Assembly (NCBI GenBank): GCA_044220535.1
Contig: JBGAQU010000043.1
Span: 1-22,478 of the forward strand
Reading direction: 5' to 3'
DNA length: 22,478 bases
DNA from: JBDHTS01 sp044220535
GTDB lineage: Bacteria; Pseudomonadota; Alphaproteobacteria; Micavibrionales; Micavibrionaceae
Shown: piece by piece, positions 1 through 7,524 of the stretch
Layout of the letters: every line of letters begins with the position of its first letter
Numbering within the stretch: the stretch's first letter is position 1
Program-made: the position numbers and the translations under genes
Notes under the pieces: model-generated
Seen by the model: the letters and a program-made list of their open reading frames with translations, nothing else
What the model was told of the DNA's origin: nothing
Databases searched by the model: none

Positions 1-1
1 A

Positions 2-43
2 CCCGACCATGACGCGGAAGGCGGCATCTCTATAAAAACATAA
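2..43 (+). CDS. Possible C-terminal tail of a gene entering from the left edge
   Basis: One frame is open from the left edge to a TAA at 41-43 and would end in the residues PDHDAEGGISIKT. It lies 14 bases before the first clear gene and on the same strand, so it could be the end of an upstream operon member. A second frame is also open to a TAA at 33-35, so the assignment is weak. No function can be inferred from so few residues. Confidence 0.25.
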   Translation, partial: PDHDAEGGISIKT

Positions 44-57
44 CAACGGGGAGAATA

Positions 58-462
58 ATGATGCGTATCGCCACACAACAGGATCTGGCGCAAAAGAACC
101 TATGGATTGCGGGCGTTGTTGATATAACGGCTGAAGATCTGGCACAACGTCATGGCTTTACAGTCGATACATATGATTCCGACGGCCTCGGCAGGGCGAT
201 GGGACAGACCATCGTAACCAATGACAATTTCGTCTTCGCCATCGAGCAACTGCCGGATGCGGAAGGACATTATGCACTGCAAACGAAGATTTTGTGTGAA
301 GGCGATGACAGGCAAACGCTTCAGGCCAATCTGGTCCGCGTGTTGAAAGCCCTTGGTGTTGCCCCGCGTGAAATCGACTGGGTGCAGGATGGGTTAAGCC
401 GTCAAGACGTCCGCCAAAAAGTGACCCAGATGGTGAAGCCACAGGTGCCGACAGGACCTTGA
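58..462 (+). CDS. Hypothetical protein, 134 aa, upstream of a cysteine synthase-like gene
   Basis: I do not recognise this protein. It is soluble in character, with no signal peptide or membrane segment. It is rich in acidic residues and glutamine, and ends in a basic, proline-containing tail. The start is well supported: GGGGAGA sits five bases before two consecutive ATG codons at 58 and 61, and either could be used. The stop lies 29 bases before the start of the cysteine synthase-like gene, with no terminator between them, so the two are probably co-transcribed. A role connected with that enzyme is possible from position alone, but nothing in the sequence shows it. Confidence 0.75.
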   Translation: MMRIATQQDLAQKNLWIAGVVDITAEDLAQRHGFTVDTYDSDGLGRAMGQTIVTNDNFVFAIEQLPDAEGHYALQTKILCEGDDRQTLQANLVRVLKALGVAPREIDWVQDGLSRQDVRQKVTQMVKPQVPTGP

Positions 463-491
463 TTGGTATCCTTGTGATAGGAGTCTGAATC

Positions 492-1415
492 ATGCATACC
501 CCACCCATCGGCATCACCACCGATTTCCTAGACACCGTTGGCAATACGCCCCTACTCGATCTCGGCGATGGAATCTACGCCAAGGCGGAATTTCAGAACC
601 CGTCCGGGTCGATCAAGGCGCGGATGGCGAAGTTCATGATTGAGAAGGCGGAGGCGGAAGGCCTGTTAAAACCCGGCGATACGATTGTTGAGTCAACATC
701 CGGCAATACCGGCAATGCCTTATCCATGATCGCCGCGATCAAGGGTTATAAGATGATCGTGATGATTCCGGCGGGATATACCAATGAACGCGTGCAGATT
801 TCGCAAGGCTTTGGCGCGGAGATCCGCTTCGTCGGGCATTTTCAGGTGAATGAGGCGCGGGCGGCAGCGATTGAACTCGGGAAACAGCCCGGTTATTACT
901 GCCCGCAGCAATTCGACAATGAATGGAATGTCGAGGAAAACCGCGAGTGGCTGGGGCGGGAGATTATCGCGCAACTGCCCAAAGGCCTGAAAATCGATGC
1001 CATCGTCCAGGGTGTCGGCACAGGCGGAACGCTGATCGGCAATGCCCAGGCGTTAAAGCAATGGCATAATCCGGATTTAAAGGTATTCGCGATGGAACCG
1101 AGCGAATCGCAAACCATCGAATGCTGCATCGTCGCAGATCATAAGATCGAAGGCATTTCCGACGGTTTTATTCCCACTATCTATCAGCGCCATGCCGATG
1201 AGGTGGATGAGATTATTTCCGTGGATAGTGTTATCGCATTGGAAGAATCAAAGCGCATGGCGCGGGAACGCGGATTGTTCGTCGGCCCCTCCTCCGGCGC
1301 GAACTGGTGGGCGGCGCGGGAGATCAAGCGGCGCTATCCGGAAGTTAAAACTGTCCTGACCTTTCTGTGCGACCGCGGTGAAAAATATTTGTCCCTGATG
1401 TATGCGGCCAAATAA
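492..1415 (+). CDS. PLP-dependent cysteine synthase family protein
   Basis: This is a 307-residue fold-type II PLP enzyme of the cysteine synthase/cystathionine beta-synthase family. Such enzymes normally replace the acetyl group of O-acetylserine with sulfide to make cysteine in the cytoplasm. Visible motifs, in order, are VGNTPLL near residue 16, NPSGSIKAR with the probable PLP lysine at 42, the substrate-binding loop TSGNTG at 69-74, the phosphate-binding glycine loop GVGTGGT at 174-180 and VGPSSGAN at 264-271. Length fits the family (about 300-330). The residue after the PLP lysine is alanine where most members have aspartate (SIKDR), so the exact substrate is less certain than the family. 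A purine-rich GGAG lies about ten bases before the ATG. Confidence 0.9.
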   Translation: MHTPPIGITTDFLDTVGNTPLLDLGDGIYAKAEFQNPSGSIKARMAKFMIEKAEAEGLLKPGDTIVESTSGNTGNALSMIAAIKGYKMIVMIPAGYTNERVQISQGFGAEIRFVGHFQVNEARAAAIELGKQPGYYCPQQFDNEWNVEENREWLGREIIAQLPKGLKIDAIVQGVGTGGTLIGNAQALKQWHNPDLKVFAMEPSESQTIECCIVADHKIEGISDGFIPTIYQRHADEVDEIISVDSVIALEESKRMARERGLFVGPSSGANWWAAREIKRRYPEVKTVLTFLCDRGEKYLSLMYAAK

Positions 1416-1462
1416 TTAATTTATCTCTCCACAACTTTTCCGCTTATAAAAGGGAACCAAGG

Positions 1463-1489
1463 CTTGCACCCGCGCGTAACGGGGGCAAG
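1463..1489 (+). other. Hairpin in the leader of the first lipoprotein gene
   Basis: CTTGC and GCAAG at the outer ends, and CCCG and CGGG inside them, can pair around a seven-base loop with one A-G mismatch. No T-run follows, so it is not a simple intrinsic terminator of the upstream gene. It lies about 40 bases before the lipoprotein start, in a stretch with no strong Shine-Dalgarno sequence, and might be part of the 5' leader. It may also be chance. Confidence 0.3.
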
Positions 1490-1530
1490 AATGGGATGTT
1501 GATTCACCTTCCGAAAAGATCAATTCCCAT

Positions 1531-2088
1531 ATGTCTTTCATTCCTCGCCTTGTGATGCTAACCGCCGCCGTGCTTTCCCTTGCCGCCTGCGGCACCACGC
1601 ATCAGGCCAAACTGTCACAACCCAAGACGATGCGTGAAGCCGCTGTGGTTGATCCGGGCGAGCCTGTGTTCCGCGCCGCCATCAAACAATATCTGGTCCA
1701 GCAAGGTGCACCCCCTAGCAGCCAGTATGAATATGTCCGCCAGGATCTTGACGGCGACGGCCGCCGCGAAGCGATCGTGATGTTCCAGGCGCCTTTCTAT
1801 AGCTGGTGTTCCAGCGACGGCTGCAAGATGGTGATCTTCAAGGCATCGAACGACCATTTCAGCATTGCATCGGAAATCGCCCCGGTGCGCGGGCCGTTAT
1901 TGATCAGCGATACAAAAACGAAAGGCTGGCGCGACCTGGTTGTGCGCGTGTCCGGCCGCCAGATGCGCCCGAAAGATGTCGCGATGAAATTCGATGGCCG
2001 GACCTATCCGCGCGTGCCGGATTTTGCGACACCATTGCCTGAGGTTATCCAGCTGGCTAATCTGAACGGCACGCAGATTTTTCCCTGA
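1531..2088 (+). CDS. Putative lipoprotein with a DxDGDG-type motif
   Basis: The 185-residue product starts with a classical lipoprotein signal: a short basic start (MSFIPR), a hydrophobic stretch and the lipobox LAAC, with the acylated cysteine at about residue 20. The mature protein should therefore be anchored in the envelope. Around residues 68-78 it has DLDGDGRREAI, which resembles the calcium-binding loops of EF-hand and FG-GAP-type repeats. Two cysteines in SWCSSDGCK could form a disulfide. I do not recognise a family and can give no specific function. The gene stands alone: a hairpin-containing leader precedes it, and an inverted-repeat element separates it from the convergent rlmJ. 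The Shine-Dalgarno sequence is weak, so the start rests on the signal peptide. Confidence 0.8.
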   Translation: MSFIPRLVMLTAAVLSLAACGTTHQAKLSQPKTMREAAVVDPGEPVFRAAIKQYLVQQGAPPSSQYEYVRQDLDGDGRREAIVMFQAPFYSWCSSDGCKMVIFKASNDHFSIASEIAPVRGPLLISDTKTKGWRDLVVRVSGRQMRPKDVAMKFDGRTYPRVPDFATPLPEVIQLANLNGTQIFP

Positions 2089-2118
2089 TATTTCTTTAGA
2101 TTAAAAAATCTAAACCAC

Positions 2119-2253
2119 CGTCATCCCTGCGAAGGCCGGGATCCATGCAGATGCGCGGCCAGGATCAAAAGGCATAGAGCGCACTCTACGACCATTGTCA
2201 GCCGTTTATGGTTCTGAAAGAGTGTATGGATCCCGACCTTCGCAGGGATAACG
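2119..2253. repeat. Intergenic inverted-repeat element, copy 1
   Basis: The left arm begins CGTCATCCCTGCGAAGG at 2119 and runs to GGATCC at 2144; the inverted right arm runs from GGATCC at 2228 to about 2253. About 80 bases of spacer lie between them. The arms are slightly degenerate compared with the copies near 17.6 and 20.1 kb. It fills the space between the convergent lipoprotein and rlmJ genes, where a long hairpin could act as a two-way terminator. Confidence 0.85.
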
Positions 2254-2261
2254 AATGGTAG

Positions 2262-3104
2262 TTATTCCCCCGTCAGAACCGTCACTTCAAACCTGCCCTG
2301 CCCCTGTGTCAGGTTTTCGATCAGCCAGGGCATGACGGCATTCAGATCATCGGTTAATGTCCAGGGTGCATTCACGGTTAAAAGGCCGCAGCCGAACAGG
2401 CCGCCCTCTTCCTTCGGTTCGTTCAGGATGAAATCCAGCGCCTTGCAATCGGGAATAGCCAGATCCTTCACGGCCTGATGAAACGTGTCCACTGCCGCAC
2501 GATCCTTGATCGGATACCAGAGCAGGTAAATTCCGGTGGCCCAGCGCCGGTGCGCTTCCTCCAGTCCCGTGACCATTGTCTCGAATTCATTCCGCGCCTC
2601 GAACGGCGGATCGATCAGGACCAGTCCGCGCCGCTCCGGCGGGGGCAGCATGGCTTTCAGGGTCTGGTAGGCATCTTCCTGGATCACGCGAATGCGGTCG
2701 TCGCCGCCCAGCGTATTGCGCAATGCTTTATAATCATCCGGATGCAGTTCATTGGCCACCAGCCTGTCCTGTTCGCGCAAAGTATCGCGCAGGATCAGCG
2801 GTGAACCCGGATAGGTGCGCAGATCCCTATCCCGGTTGTAACGCGGGAAAAATGAAAAATAGCGGCGGATCAGGGGCGGCAGTTTTTTGTGATCGGTCCC
2901 ATACAACCTTGCCACACCCTGCGCCGCCTCACCCGTTTTCAACGCCTGTTCGGAATACAAATCGTATTTGCCCAGCCCGGCATGCGTATCCAGCGCGAAG
3001 AACGGTTTATCCTTCTTCCGCAGGTAATCGGCGGTCAGGATCAGCACGATGTGCTTGAACACGTCGGCGAAGTTGCCTGCATGATATATGTGCCGGTAAT
3101 TCAT
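2262..3104 (-). CDS. rlmJ: 23S rRNA (adenine(2030)-N6)-methyltransferase RlmJ
   Basis: RlmJ transfers a methyl group from S-adenosylmethionine to N6 of adenine 2030 in 23S rRNA. The product has the family's N-terminal signature YRHIYHAGNFADVFKH, a SAM-binding region around DTHAGLGKYDL and the catalytic IDPPFE motif of N6-adenine methyltransferases. I place the start at 3104, giving 280 aa, the usual RlmJ length. An in-frame ATG at 3173 would instead run the coding region back through the terminator of the neighbouring gene and add 23 residues not seen in the family. A small GCGGG/CCCGC hairpin (3120-3133) sits just upstream of the chosen start. The gene converges on a lipoprotein gene with a repeat element between them. 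Confidence 0.95.
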   Translation of the reverse strand: MNYRHIYHAGNFADVFKHIVLILTADYLRKKDKPFFALDTHAGLGKYDLYSEQALKTGEAAQGVARLYGTDHKKLPPLIRRYFSFFPRYNRDRDLRTYPGSPLILRDTLREQDRLVANELHPDDYKALRNTLGGDDRIRVIQEDAYQTLKAMLPPPERRGLVLIDPPFEARNEFETMVTGLEEAHRRWATGIYLLWYPIKDRAAVDTFHQAVKDLAIPDCKALDFILNEPKEEGGLFGCGLLTVNAPWTLTDDLNAVMPWLIENLTQGQGRFEVTVLTGE

Positions 3105-3140
3105 GATGTCCGGGTTATAGCGGGAAAACCCGCATAAAGC

Positions 3141-3168
3141 AAAAAGGCCGCCCAAAGGCGGCCTTTTC
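3141..3168 (-). terminator. Rho-independent terminator of the glycine-zipper lipoprotein gene
   Basis: An 11-bp perfect stem (AAAAGGCCGCC paired with GGCGGCCTTTT) with a four-base loop is followed, on the minus strand, by a run of T. It starts 17 bases after the stop of the 3185-3676 gene and precedes the rlmJ start. This argues that rlmJ has its own promoter rather than being read from the upstream gene. Confidence 0.85.
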
Positions 3169-3184
3169 AGCAATGTGTGCAGGA

Positions 3185-3676
3185 TTAGTTGTTAACAACT
3201 TGCCAGCTGCCATCCGGCTGACGGCAGGCGGTGCCGTAAGCAGATTGTGGACGACCGCCCACTGTAACCTTTGTCTGGTATTCGCGGCAGTATGCGCCTG
3301 AGGAGCTGGTGCCGTCGCGGACAGGCGTGAAGGAACCGTTATTGCCCGATTTCGGGTTGTTCCAGGCAATGGTCTGGCCGATCGGGGCCGAGTACGCATT
3401 GTTCAGGGCCTGGCTGGCATAGGCCTGGTCGGCTTTATCCAAGGATGAACCGATTTCGTTACCTAAGAGACCGCCAAGCAGAACGCCAGCGCCGGTCGCC
3501 CACAGACGGCCCGAACCGCCGCCCACTTGTGAACCCAGAAGACCGCCGGCCAGCGCGCCCGCGCCCGTGCCAATCGTCTGTTTGGATCCCCAGCTGCCAG
3601 GGCCTGCGCCGTTATTGGCGCATGCAGACAGTGAGAGAGAGGCAGCCGCCATGGCTAACAATGCGAATTTTTTCAT
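3185..3676 (-). CDS. Glycine-zipper outer-membrane lipoprotein (17 kDa surface antigen-like)
   Basis: The product has 163 residues. A lipoprotein signal (MKKFALLAMAAASLSLSAC) puts the acylated cysteine at residue 19. It is followed by a glycine-zipper region at about 35-78, seen as repeated GAGALAGGLLGSQVGGG and GAGVLLGGLLGNEIG patterns. The C-terminal domain, with paired cysteines (YCREYQTKVTVGG and GTACRQPDGSW), is typical of the Rickettsia 17 kDa antigen family. These proteins sit in the outer membrane; their precise role is not settled, and envelope integrity is the usual suggestion. The gene has its own terminator and a candidate promoter, so it is probably monocistronic. Confidence 0.9.
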   Translation of the reverse strand: MKKFALLAMAAASLSLSACANNGAGPGSWGSKQTIGTGAGALAGGLLGSQVGGGSGRLWATGAGVLLGGLLGNEIGSSLDKADQAYASQALNNAYSAPIGQTIAWNNPKSGNNGSFTPVRDGTSSSGAYCREYQTKVTVGGRPQSAYGTACRQPDGSWQVVNN

Positions 3677-3726
3677 TACAGGAAACCTTTATGTTGTTGG
3701 TCATACAGGGACGTAACATCCCTTAT

Positions 3727-3756
3727 CATATAAGACATACGCTTGAAAGATGGCAA
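3727..3756 (-). promoter_or_regulatory. Candidate sigma-70 promoter of the glycine-zipper lipoprotein gene
   Basis: On the minus strand TTGCCA (3756-3751) is followed after 18 bases by TATATG (3732-3727). This gives a leader of about 45 bases before the ATG at 3676. The -35 box is good and the -10 box only fair. Confidence 0.35.
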
Positions 3757-3822
3757 AAGAAGGGTTTCTTTTGTAACGATACCGTTTCGCTGTTTATATA
3801 AATGTCATAATATGAGCGCACT

Positions 3823-4440
3823 ATGAATGATTCTATCAAGATGCTGGAAAAGGCCGAGGATGGCCCTGATGATCCGTTTGCCCTGTTCGAGCAATGGATG
3901 GAGGACGCCGTGGGGCGAGAGATTAACGACCCCAACGCCATGAGCCTGGCGACAGTGGATGCGGACGGCATGCCCTCCGCCCGGATTGTATTGCTGAAGC
4001 AACTGGATGAGCGCGGTTTCGTCTTTTACACCAACCGCGAAAGCCGCAAAGGGCTGGCGCTGGCCGCCCATCCGGTGGCGGCTTTGTGCTTCCACTGGAA
4101 AACCCTGCGCCGCCAGGTGCGGATCGAAGGAATGGTGGTGAAGGTAGATGACAAGGAATCCGATGCTTATTACAACAGCCGCCCGGTCGGCAGCCGGATC
4201 GGCGCATGGGCTTCACAGCAATCAAGGCCGCTTGAATCGCGCAGTGTTCTAGCCGGAAGGGTTGCTGCGCTGGAGAAAGAATACGAAGGGCAAGATATTC
4301 CGCGGCCCGCGTATTGGGGCGGTTATCGCGTGATCCCGAAACGGATTGAATTCTGGCATGATGGGGCGTTTCGTTTGCATACGCGACTGGTTTATACGCG
4401 GAATGGGAATGGATGGGTGAAGGAAATGATCTATCCTTAA
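3823..4440 (+). CDS. pdxH: Pyridoxamine 5'-phosphate oxidase PdxH
   Basis: PdxH uses FMN and oxygen to oxidise pyridoxamine or pyridoxine 5'-phosphate to pyridoxal 5'-phosphate, the last step of vitamin B6 synthesis and salvage. The 205-residue length is normal. Family signatures are visible in order: SARIVLLK near residues 52-59 and the following FYTNRESRKG (FMN phosphate contacts), WKTLRRQVRIEG, GSRIGAWASQQS, and the C-terminal WGGYRVIP, EFWHDGAFRLHTR block that shapes the active site. The chain ends MIYP where many homologues end RLxP. PLP made here would serve the cysteine synthase-like enzyme and HemA in this window, although nothing shows co-regulation. The start codon follows a weak GAG element. 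Confidence 0.95.
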   Translation: MNDSIKMLEKAEDGPDDPFALFEQWMEDAVGREINDPNAMSLATVDADGMPSARIVLLKQLDERGFVFYTNRESRKGLALAAHPVAALCFHWKTLRRQVRIEGMVVKVDDKESDAYYNSRPVGSRIGAWASQQSRPLESRSVLAGRVAALEKEYEGQDIPRPAYWGGYRVIPKRIEFWHDGAFRLHTRLVYTRNGNGWVKEMIYP

Positions 4441-4463
4441 TGGACCAACGTATAATTATTTTT

Positions 4464-4558
4464 GTCATCCCGCAGCGAAGCGGAGGGATCTTGAATGGTT
4501 CCACAAGCCTGTTATGCGGAACTATTGAGGATCCTTCCGCTTCGCTGCGGGATGGCAG
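4464..4558. repeat. Intergenic inverted-repeat element, variant copy 2
   Basis: GTCATCCCGCAGCGAAGCGG at the left end pairs with CCGCTTCGCTGCGGGATG at the right end across a spacer of about 50 bases; both arms pass into GGATC on the inner side. The arm differs from the other three copies (GCAGCGAAGCGG instead of CGCGAAGGCGG), so it is a related or parallel subfamily. It lies between pdxH and htpG, ending 26 bases before the htpG start. Confidence 0.85.
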
Positions 4559-4584
4559 CCTGGATAAAATAAACGAGGAATAAA

Positions 4585-6462
4585 ATGAAAACAGAAACCA
4601 TGAATTTCGGCGCGGATGTTTCCCGGTTGCTGGAGATTGTCGCGCATGCGCTGTATTCCAACCGTGATGTTTTTTTGCGCGAGCTGGTGTCGAACGCATC
4701 GGATGCCTGTGACAGGCTGAGATATGAGGCCATCACAAAGCCGGATCTGGTTAAAAGCGATACGGTGTTCAGTGTACGAGTTATGCGCGACGGGCCAAAG
4801 CGCACCCTGACCGTTCTCGATAACGGCATTGGCATGAATAAGGCCGAACTGACCGAGCATCTGGGCACCATCGCCAAATCCGGCACCAAGGCGCTGATGG
4901 AACAGGCGGCGCAATCCGCGGACAAATTGAGCCTGATCGGCCAGTTCGGCGTGGGTTTCTATGCCAGCTTTATGGTCGCCAATCCGGTTGAAGTCATCAG
5001 CCGTAAGGCCGGTGAGAAAGAAACATGGCACTGGGAATCTGATGGTGCGACTGGTTTTTCCGTACGCGAAGCGAAGAAAGACGAAGCGGCCCTGCTTGAG
5101 GCCGGGCATGGCACAGCGGTTATCCTGCATATTAAAGATGAAGCCAGCGATTACCTGATCGATGACAAACTAAAGACTGTGATTCAGACATGGTCAGACC
5201 ATATCAACCTGCCCGTTTATCTTGGCGAAGGCACAGAACCTGTGAACAAAGCGGGCGCGCTGTGGATGAAATCGAAATCCGACATCACGCCAGAACAATA
5301 CGCCGATTTTTACCGTCATATCGGCCATGGATACGACGATCCGCTGCTGACGAGCCACTGGCGCGCCGAAGGGGTGATTGAATATAACGCTCTGCTGTTC
5401 GTGCCGACCATGCGGCCGTGGGACCTATATGACCCAACGCGCAAGCATGCCGTGCGCCTCTATGTCCGGCGCGTGTTTATCACGGATGATTGCCAGGGCC
5501 TGATGTTCCCATGGCTGCGCTTCGTGCGCGGCGTGATCGATTCCGAAGACCTGCCGCTGAATATCAGCCGCGAAATGCTTCAGCATAATCCGGTGATCGA
5601 CAAGATCCGCAATGGCGTGGCGAAGCGCGTGTTGACCGATCTCGATAAATTTTCGAAGGAAGATGAGCCCGCCTATGCCACCTTCTGGGGGCAATTCGGC
5701 GCGGTGATCAAGGAAGGCATTTATGACGCCGTATCGCTGCGTGAAGACCTCTTCAAAATCGCCCGCTTCTATTCCACACATGACGGCAAGCTGACATCGC
5801 TTGCGGATTACGTCAGCCGGATGAAAGACGGACAGGATATTATCTATTATATCAGCGGGGAGAATCTCGATAACCTCCGCAACAGCCCGCAACTGGAAGG
5901 GTTTAAGGCGCGTGGCATTGAGGTGTTGCTATTTACAGACACGATCGACGATTTCTGGCTGCAGACCGCGCTGGATTACAATGGCAAGCCGTTTAAATCC
6001 GTTACCAAGGGCGATATCGATTTATCAAAGTTTGATACCGATACAGTTAAAACCGAACAACCGAAAGCCGATGGCGATTATCCATCTCTTGATGCCCTAC
6101 TAAAAGCCATCCGTGAAACGCTGAAGGATGATATCAGCGATGTGCGCATTTCCCACCGCCTGACGGATTCACCGGTCTGCCTTGTTGCCGGAGAGAACGA
6201 AGTCGATCTGCGCATGGAGCGCGTGTTGCGCGTGCATCAGCAATATAAGACGCCATCCAAACGCGTGCTGGAAATTAACGCCACGCATCCGCTGATCGAA
6301 CGCCTGGGCGCCATCGCTATTGAAAATCCGTCCGCCGACATCAGTGATGCCGCCCATCTGCTCCTGGATCAGGCCCGCATCATTCAGGGCGAACCCGTGC
6401 CCGACCCATCACGCTTCGCGCGCGCGATGAGCCGGTTTATTGAGAAGGGGCTTGCGGCTTAA
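4585..6462 (+). CDS. htpG: Molecular chaperone HtpG (Hsp90)
   Basis: HtpG is the bacterial Hsp90, a dimeric ATP-dependent cytoplasmic chaperone that remodels client proteins with DnaK. At 625 residues it matches the E. coli length. The N-terminal GHKL ATPase shows the catalytic glutamate in LRELVSNASDA (about 32-42), the nucleotide-binding aspartate in LDNGIGM (78-84), GTIAKSGT (94-101) and the lid motif GQFGVGFYASF (119-129). The middle domain carries the conserved DSEDLPLNISREMLQ, followed by a C-terminal dimerisation domain. GAGGA five bases before the ATG supports the start. Its stop codon shares the four bases TTAA with the stop of the convergent downstream gene. Confidence 0.97.
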   Translation: MKTETMNFGADVSRLLEIVAHALYSNRDVFLRELVSNASDACDRLRYEAITKPDLVKSDTVFSVRVMRDGPKRTLTVLDNGIGMNKAELTEHLGTIAKSGTKALMEQAAQSADKLSLIGQFGVGFYASFMVANPVEVISRKAGEKETWHWESDGATGFSVREAKKDEAALLEAGHGTAVILHIKDEASDYLIDDKLKTVIQTWSDHINLPVYLGEGTEPVNKAGALWMKSKSDITPEQYADFYRHIGHGYDDPLLTSHWRAEGVIEYNALLFVPTMRPWDLYDPTRKHAVRLYVRRVFITDDCQGLMFPWLRFVRGVIDSEDLPLNISREMLQHNPVIDKIRNGVAKRVLTDLDKFSKEDEPAYATFWGQFGAVIKEGIYDAVSLREDLFKIARFYSTHDGKLTSLADYVSRMKDGQDIIYYISGENLDNLRNSPQLEGFKARGIEVLLFTDTIDDFWLQTALDYNGKPFKSVTKGDIDLSKFDTDTVKTEQPKADGDYPSLDALLKAIRETLKDDISDVRISHRLTDSPVCLVAGENEVDLRMERVLRVHQQYKTPSKRVLEINATHPLIERLGAIAIENPSADISDAAHLLLDQARIIQGEPVPDPSRFARAMSRFIEKGLAA

Positions 6463-6854
6463 TACACCGGCTGAGATATATGCAGTTGGCGCGGACTGAA
6501 TTGCTGTACAAACACGTCAGGATTTATTGGCAATTTGCGTTGCTGCGGGATGACTTCCTGCGTAGTCAGCCAGCATGCGATTTGTTCAACAGCGATTGAC
6601 AAGCCGGAATAGGCATCTGTTTTTTCCATCACTGAAAATGCGATATCACACGCACGGTCCTTATCCAGGCAATGCGCCATATATGTCAGGGCAACTTTTA
6701 CAGGTTCGGCGATTGCAGGATCAGATTTATGCCGATCGACAAGCCTGACGATCTGCCTTTCGGCTGTTCTTAGATTATCCGTTTGCAGAGCTTTCGCTAA
6801 CGCAGTCAGAATTTGATCGCGTGATTGCGCTTCAGTAAAATTTTTACGTGGCAT
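6459..6854 (-). CDS. Hypothetical protein, 131 aa
   Basis: I do not recognise this protein. It has a basic N-terminus (MPRKNFTEAQSRDQI) and then appears largely alpha-helical, with heptad-like leucine and alanine spacing to about residue 100. The last 30 residues are proline- and glutamine-rich. There is no signal peptide or membrane segment. GGGAGA six bases before the ATG strongly supports translation. It is transcribed divergently from the phosphoglycerate mutase-like gene and converges on htpG with a four-base stop overlap. By eye its base composition is somewhat more AT-rich than htpG. Confidence 0.75.
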   Translation of the reverse strand: MPRKNFTEAQSRDQILTALAKALQTDNLRTAERQIVRLVDRHKSDPAIAEPVKVALTYMAHCLDKDRACDIAFSVMEKTDAYSGLSIAVEQIACWLTTQEVIPQQRKLPINPDVFVQQFSPRQLHISQPVY

Positions 6855-6933
6855 TTTTGTTCTCCCTGTGTCTATAACAACGTTCGTAGCATTATGGTAT
6901 CATCCCGTCAATATGACTTTAGCGGAAAGGCCA

Positions 6934-7524
6934 ATGACACCCCAATCCTTCTATTTCATCCGCCACGGCCAAAGCGTTGGTAATGCTCAAGAATATTTTA
7001 CCGGTTGGATGGATTCACCGCTGACGGAGCAAGGGCGGCGTGAGGCAGAAGCAAGGCGCACGAGTGTTGAGGCGCTGGCCCTGAAACCAGACCGCATTGT
7101 CACCAGCACCCTGTCCCGGGCCATTGAAACGGCTTCGATCATTAACCGGATACTTACCCTGCCCGTTTCACGGGATGCGGACTTGCGTGAACAGAATTAC
7201 GGGTCATTGCAAGGGATGAACAGGCAATCCGTCTATGATCAATTCGGCCCTGATCATTACTTCAATCCGCCGGGCGGGGAAACGATCGATGTGTTCACAC
7301 AGCGCATCGTTACTGCGCTTGATCGCGTTCTTGCACAGGGCGGCCTGCCCCTGATCGTCGGGCATGGCGGCATGCCGCACGCGCTTGGGCGACTAGGCAA
7401 TGTCAATCTGCGTGGCACTTCAAATTGCGCGTTGCTGAAGTTTGAAAAAGAAAACGGGATCTGGAAGGCGACCAATATGGACGCCCTTCAGTCTCCCGTC
7501 TCGGTACACGAGGATGTGCGTTAA
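6934..7524 (+). CDS. 2,3-bisphosphoglycerate-dependent phosphoglycerate mutase-like histidine phosphatase
   Basis: This histidine-phosphatase superfamily protein has the phosphohistidine motif RHGQSVGN with His11, followed by FTGWMDSPLTEQGRREA, the arrangement typical of dPGM, which interconverts 3- and 2-phosphoglycerate in glycolysis. Arg61 in TLSRAIET, the acid Glu85 in LREQNYGSLQG and His143 in VGHGG complete the expected active site. At 196 residues it is shorter than E. coli GpmA (about 250) and matches the compact dPGM-like forms, so a broader phosphatase role remains possible. I chose the ATG at 6934, preceded by GGAAAGG, rather than in-frame ATGs at 6868 and 6913, because the family fold begins at residue 6 from there. 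The stop overlaps the convergent adenosine kinase-like gene by TTAA. Confidence 0.85.
   Translation: MTPQSFYFIRHGQSVGNAQEYFTGWMDSPLTEQGRREAEARRTSVEALALKPDRIVTSTLSRAIETASIINRILTLPVSRDADLREQNYGSLQGMNRQSVYDQFGPDHYFNPPGGETIDVFTQRIVTALDRVLAQGGLPLIVGHGGMPHALGRLGNVNLRGTSNCALLKFEKENGIWKATNMDALQSPVSVHEDVR

Noticed and set aside
2576..3058. 160-residue open frame opposite rlmJ
   Set aside because: Arginine/proline-rich shadow of rlmJ with low-complexity composition.
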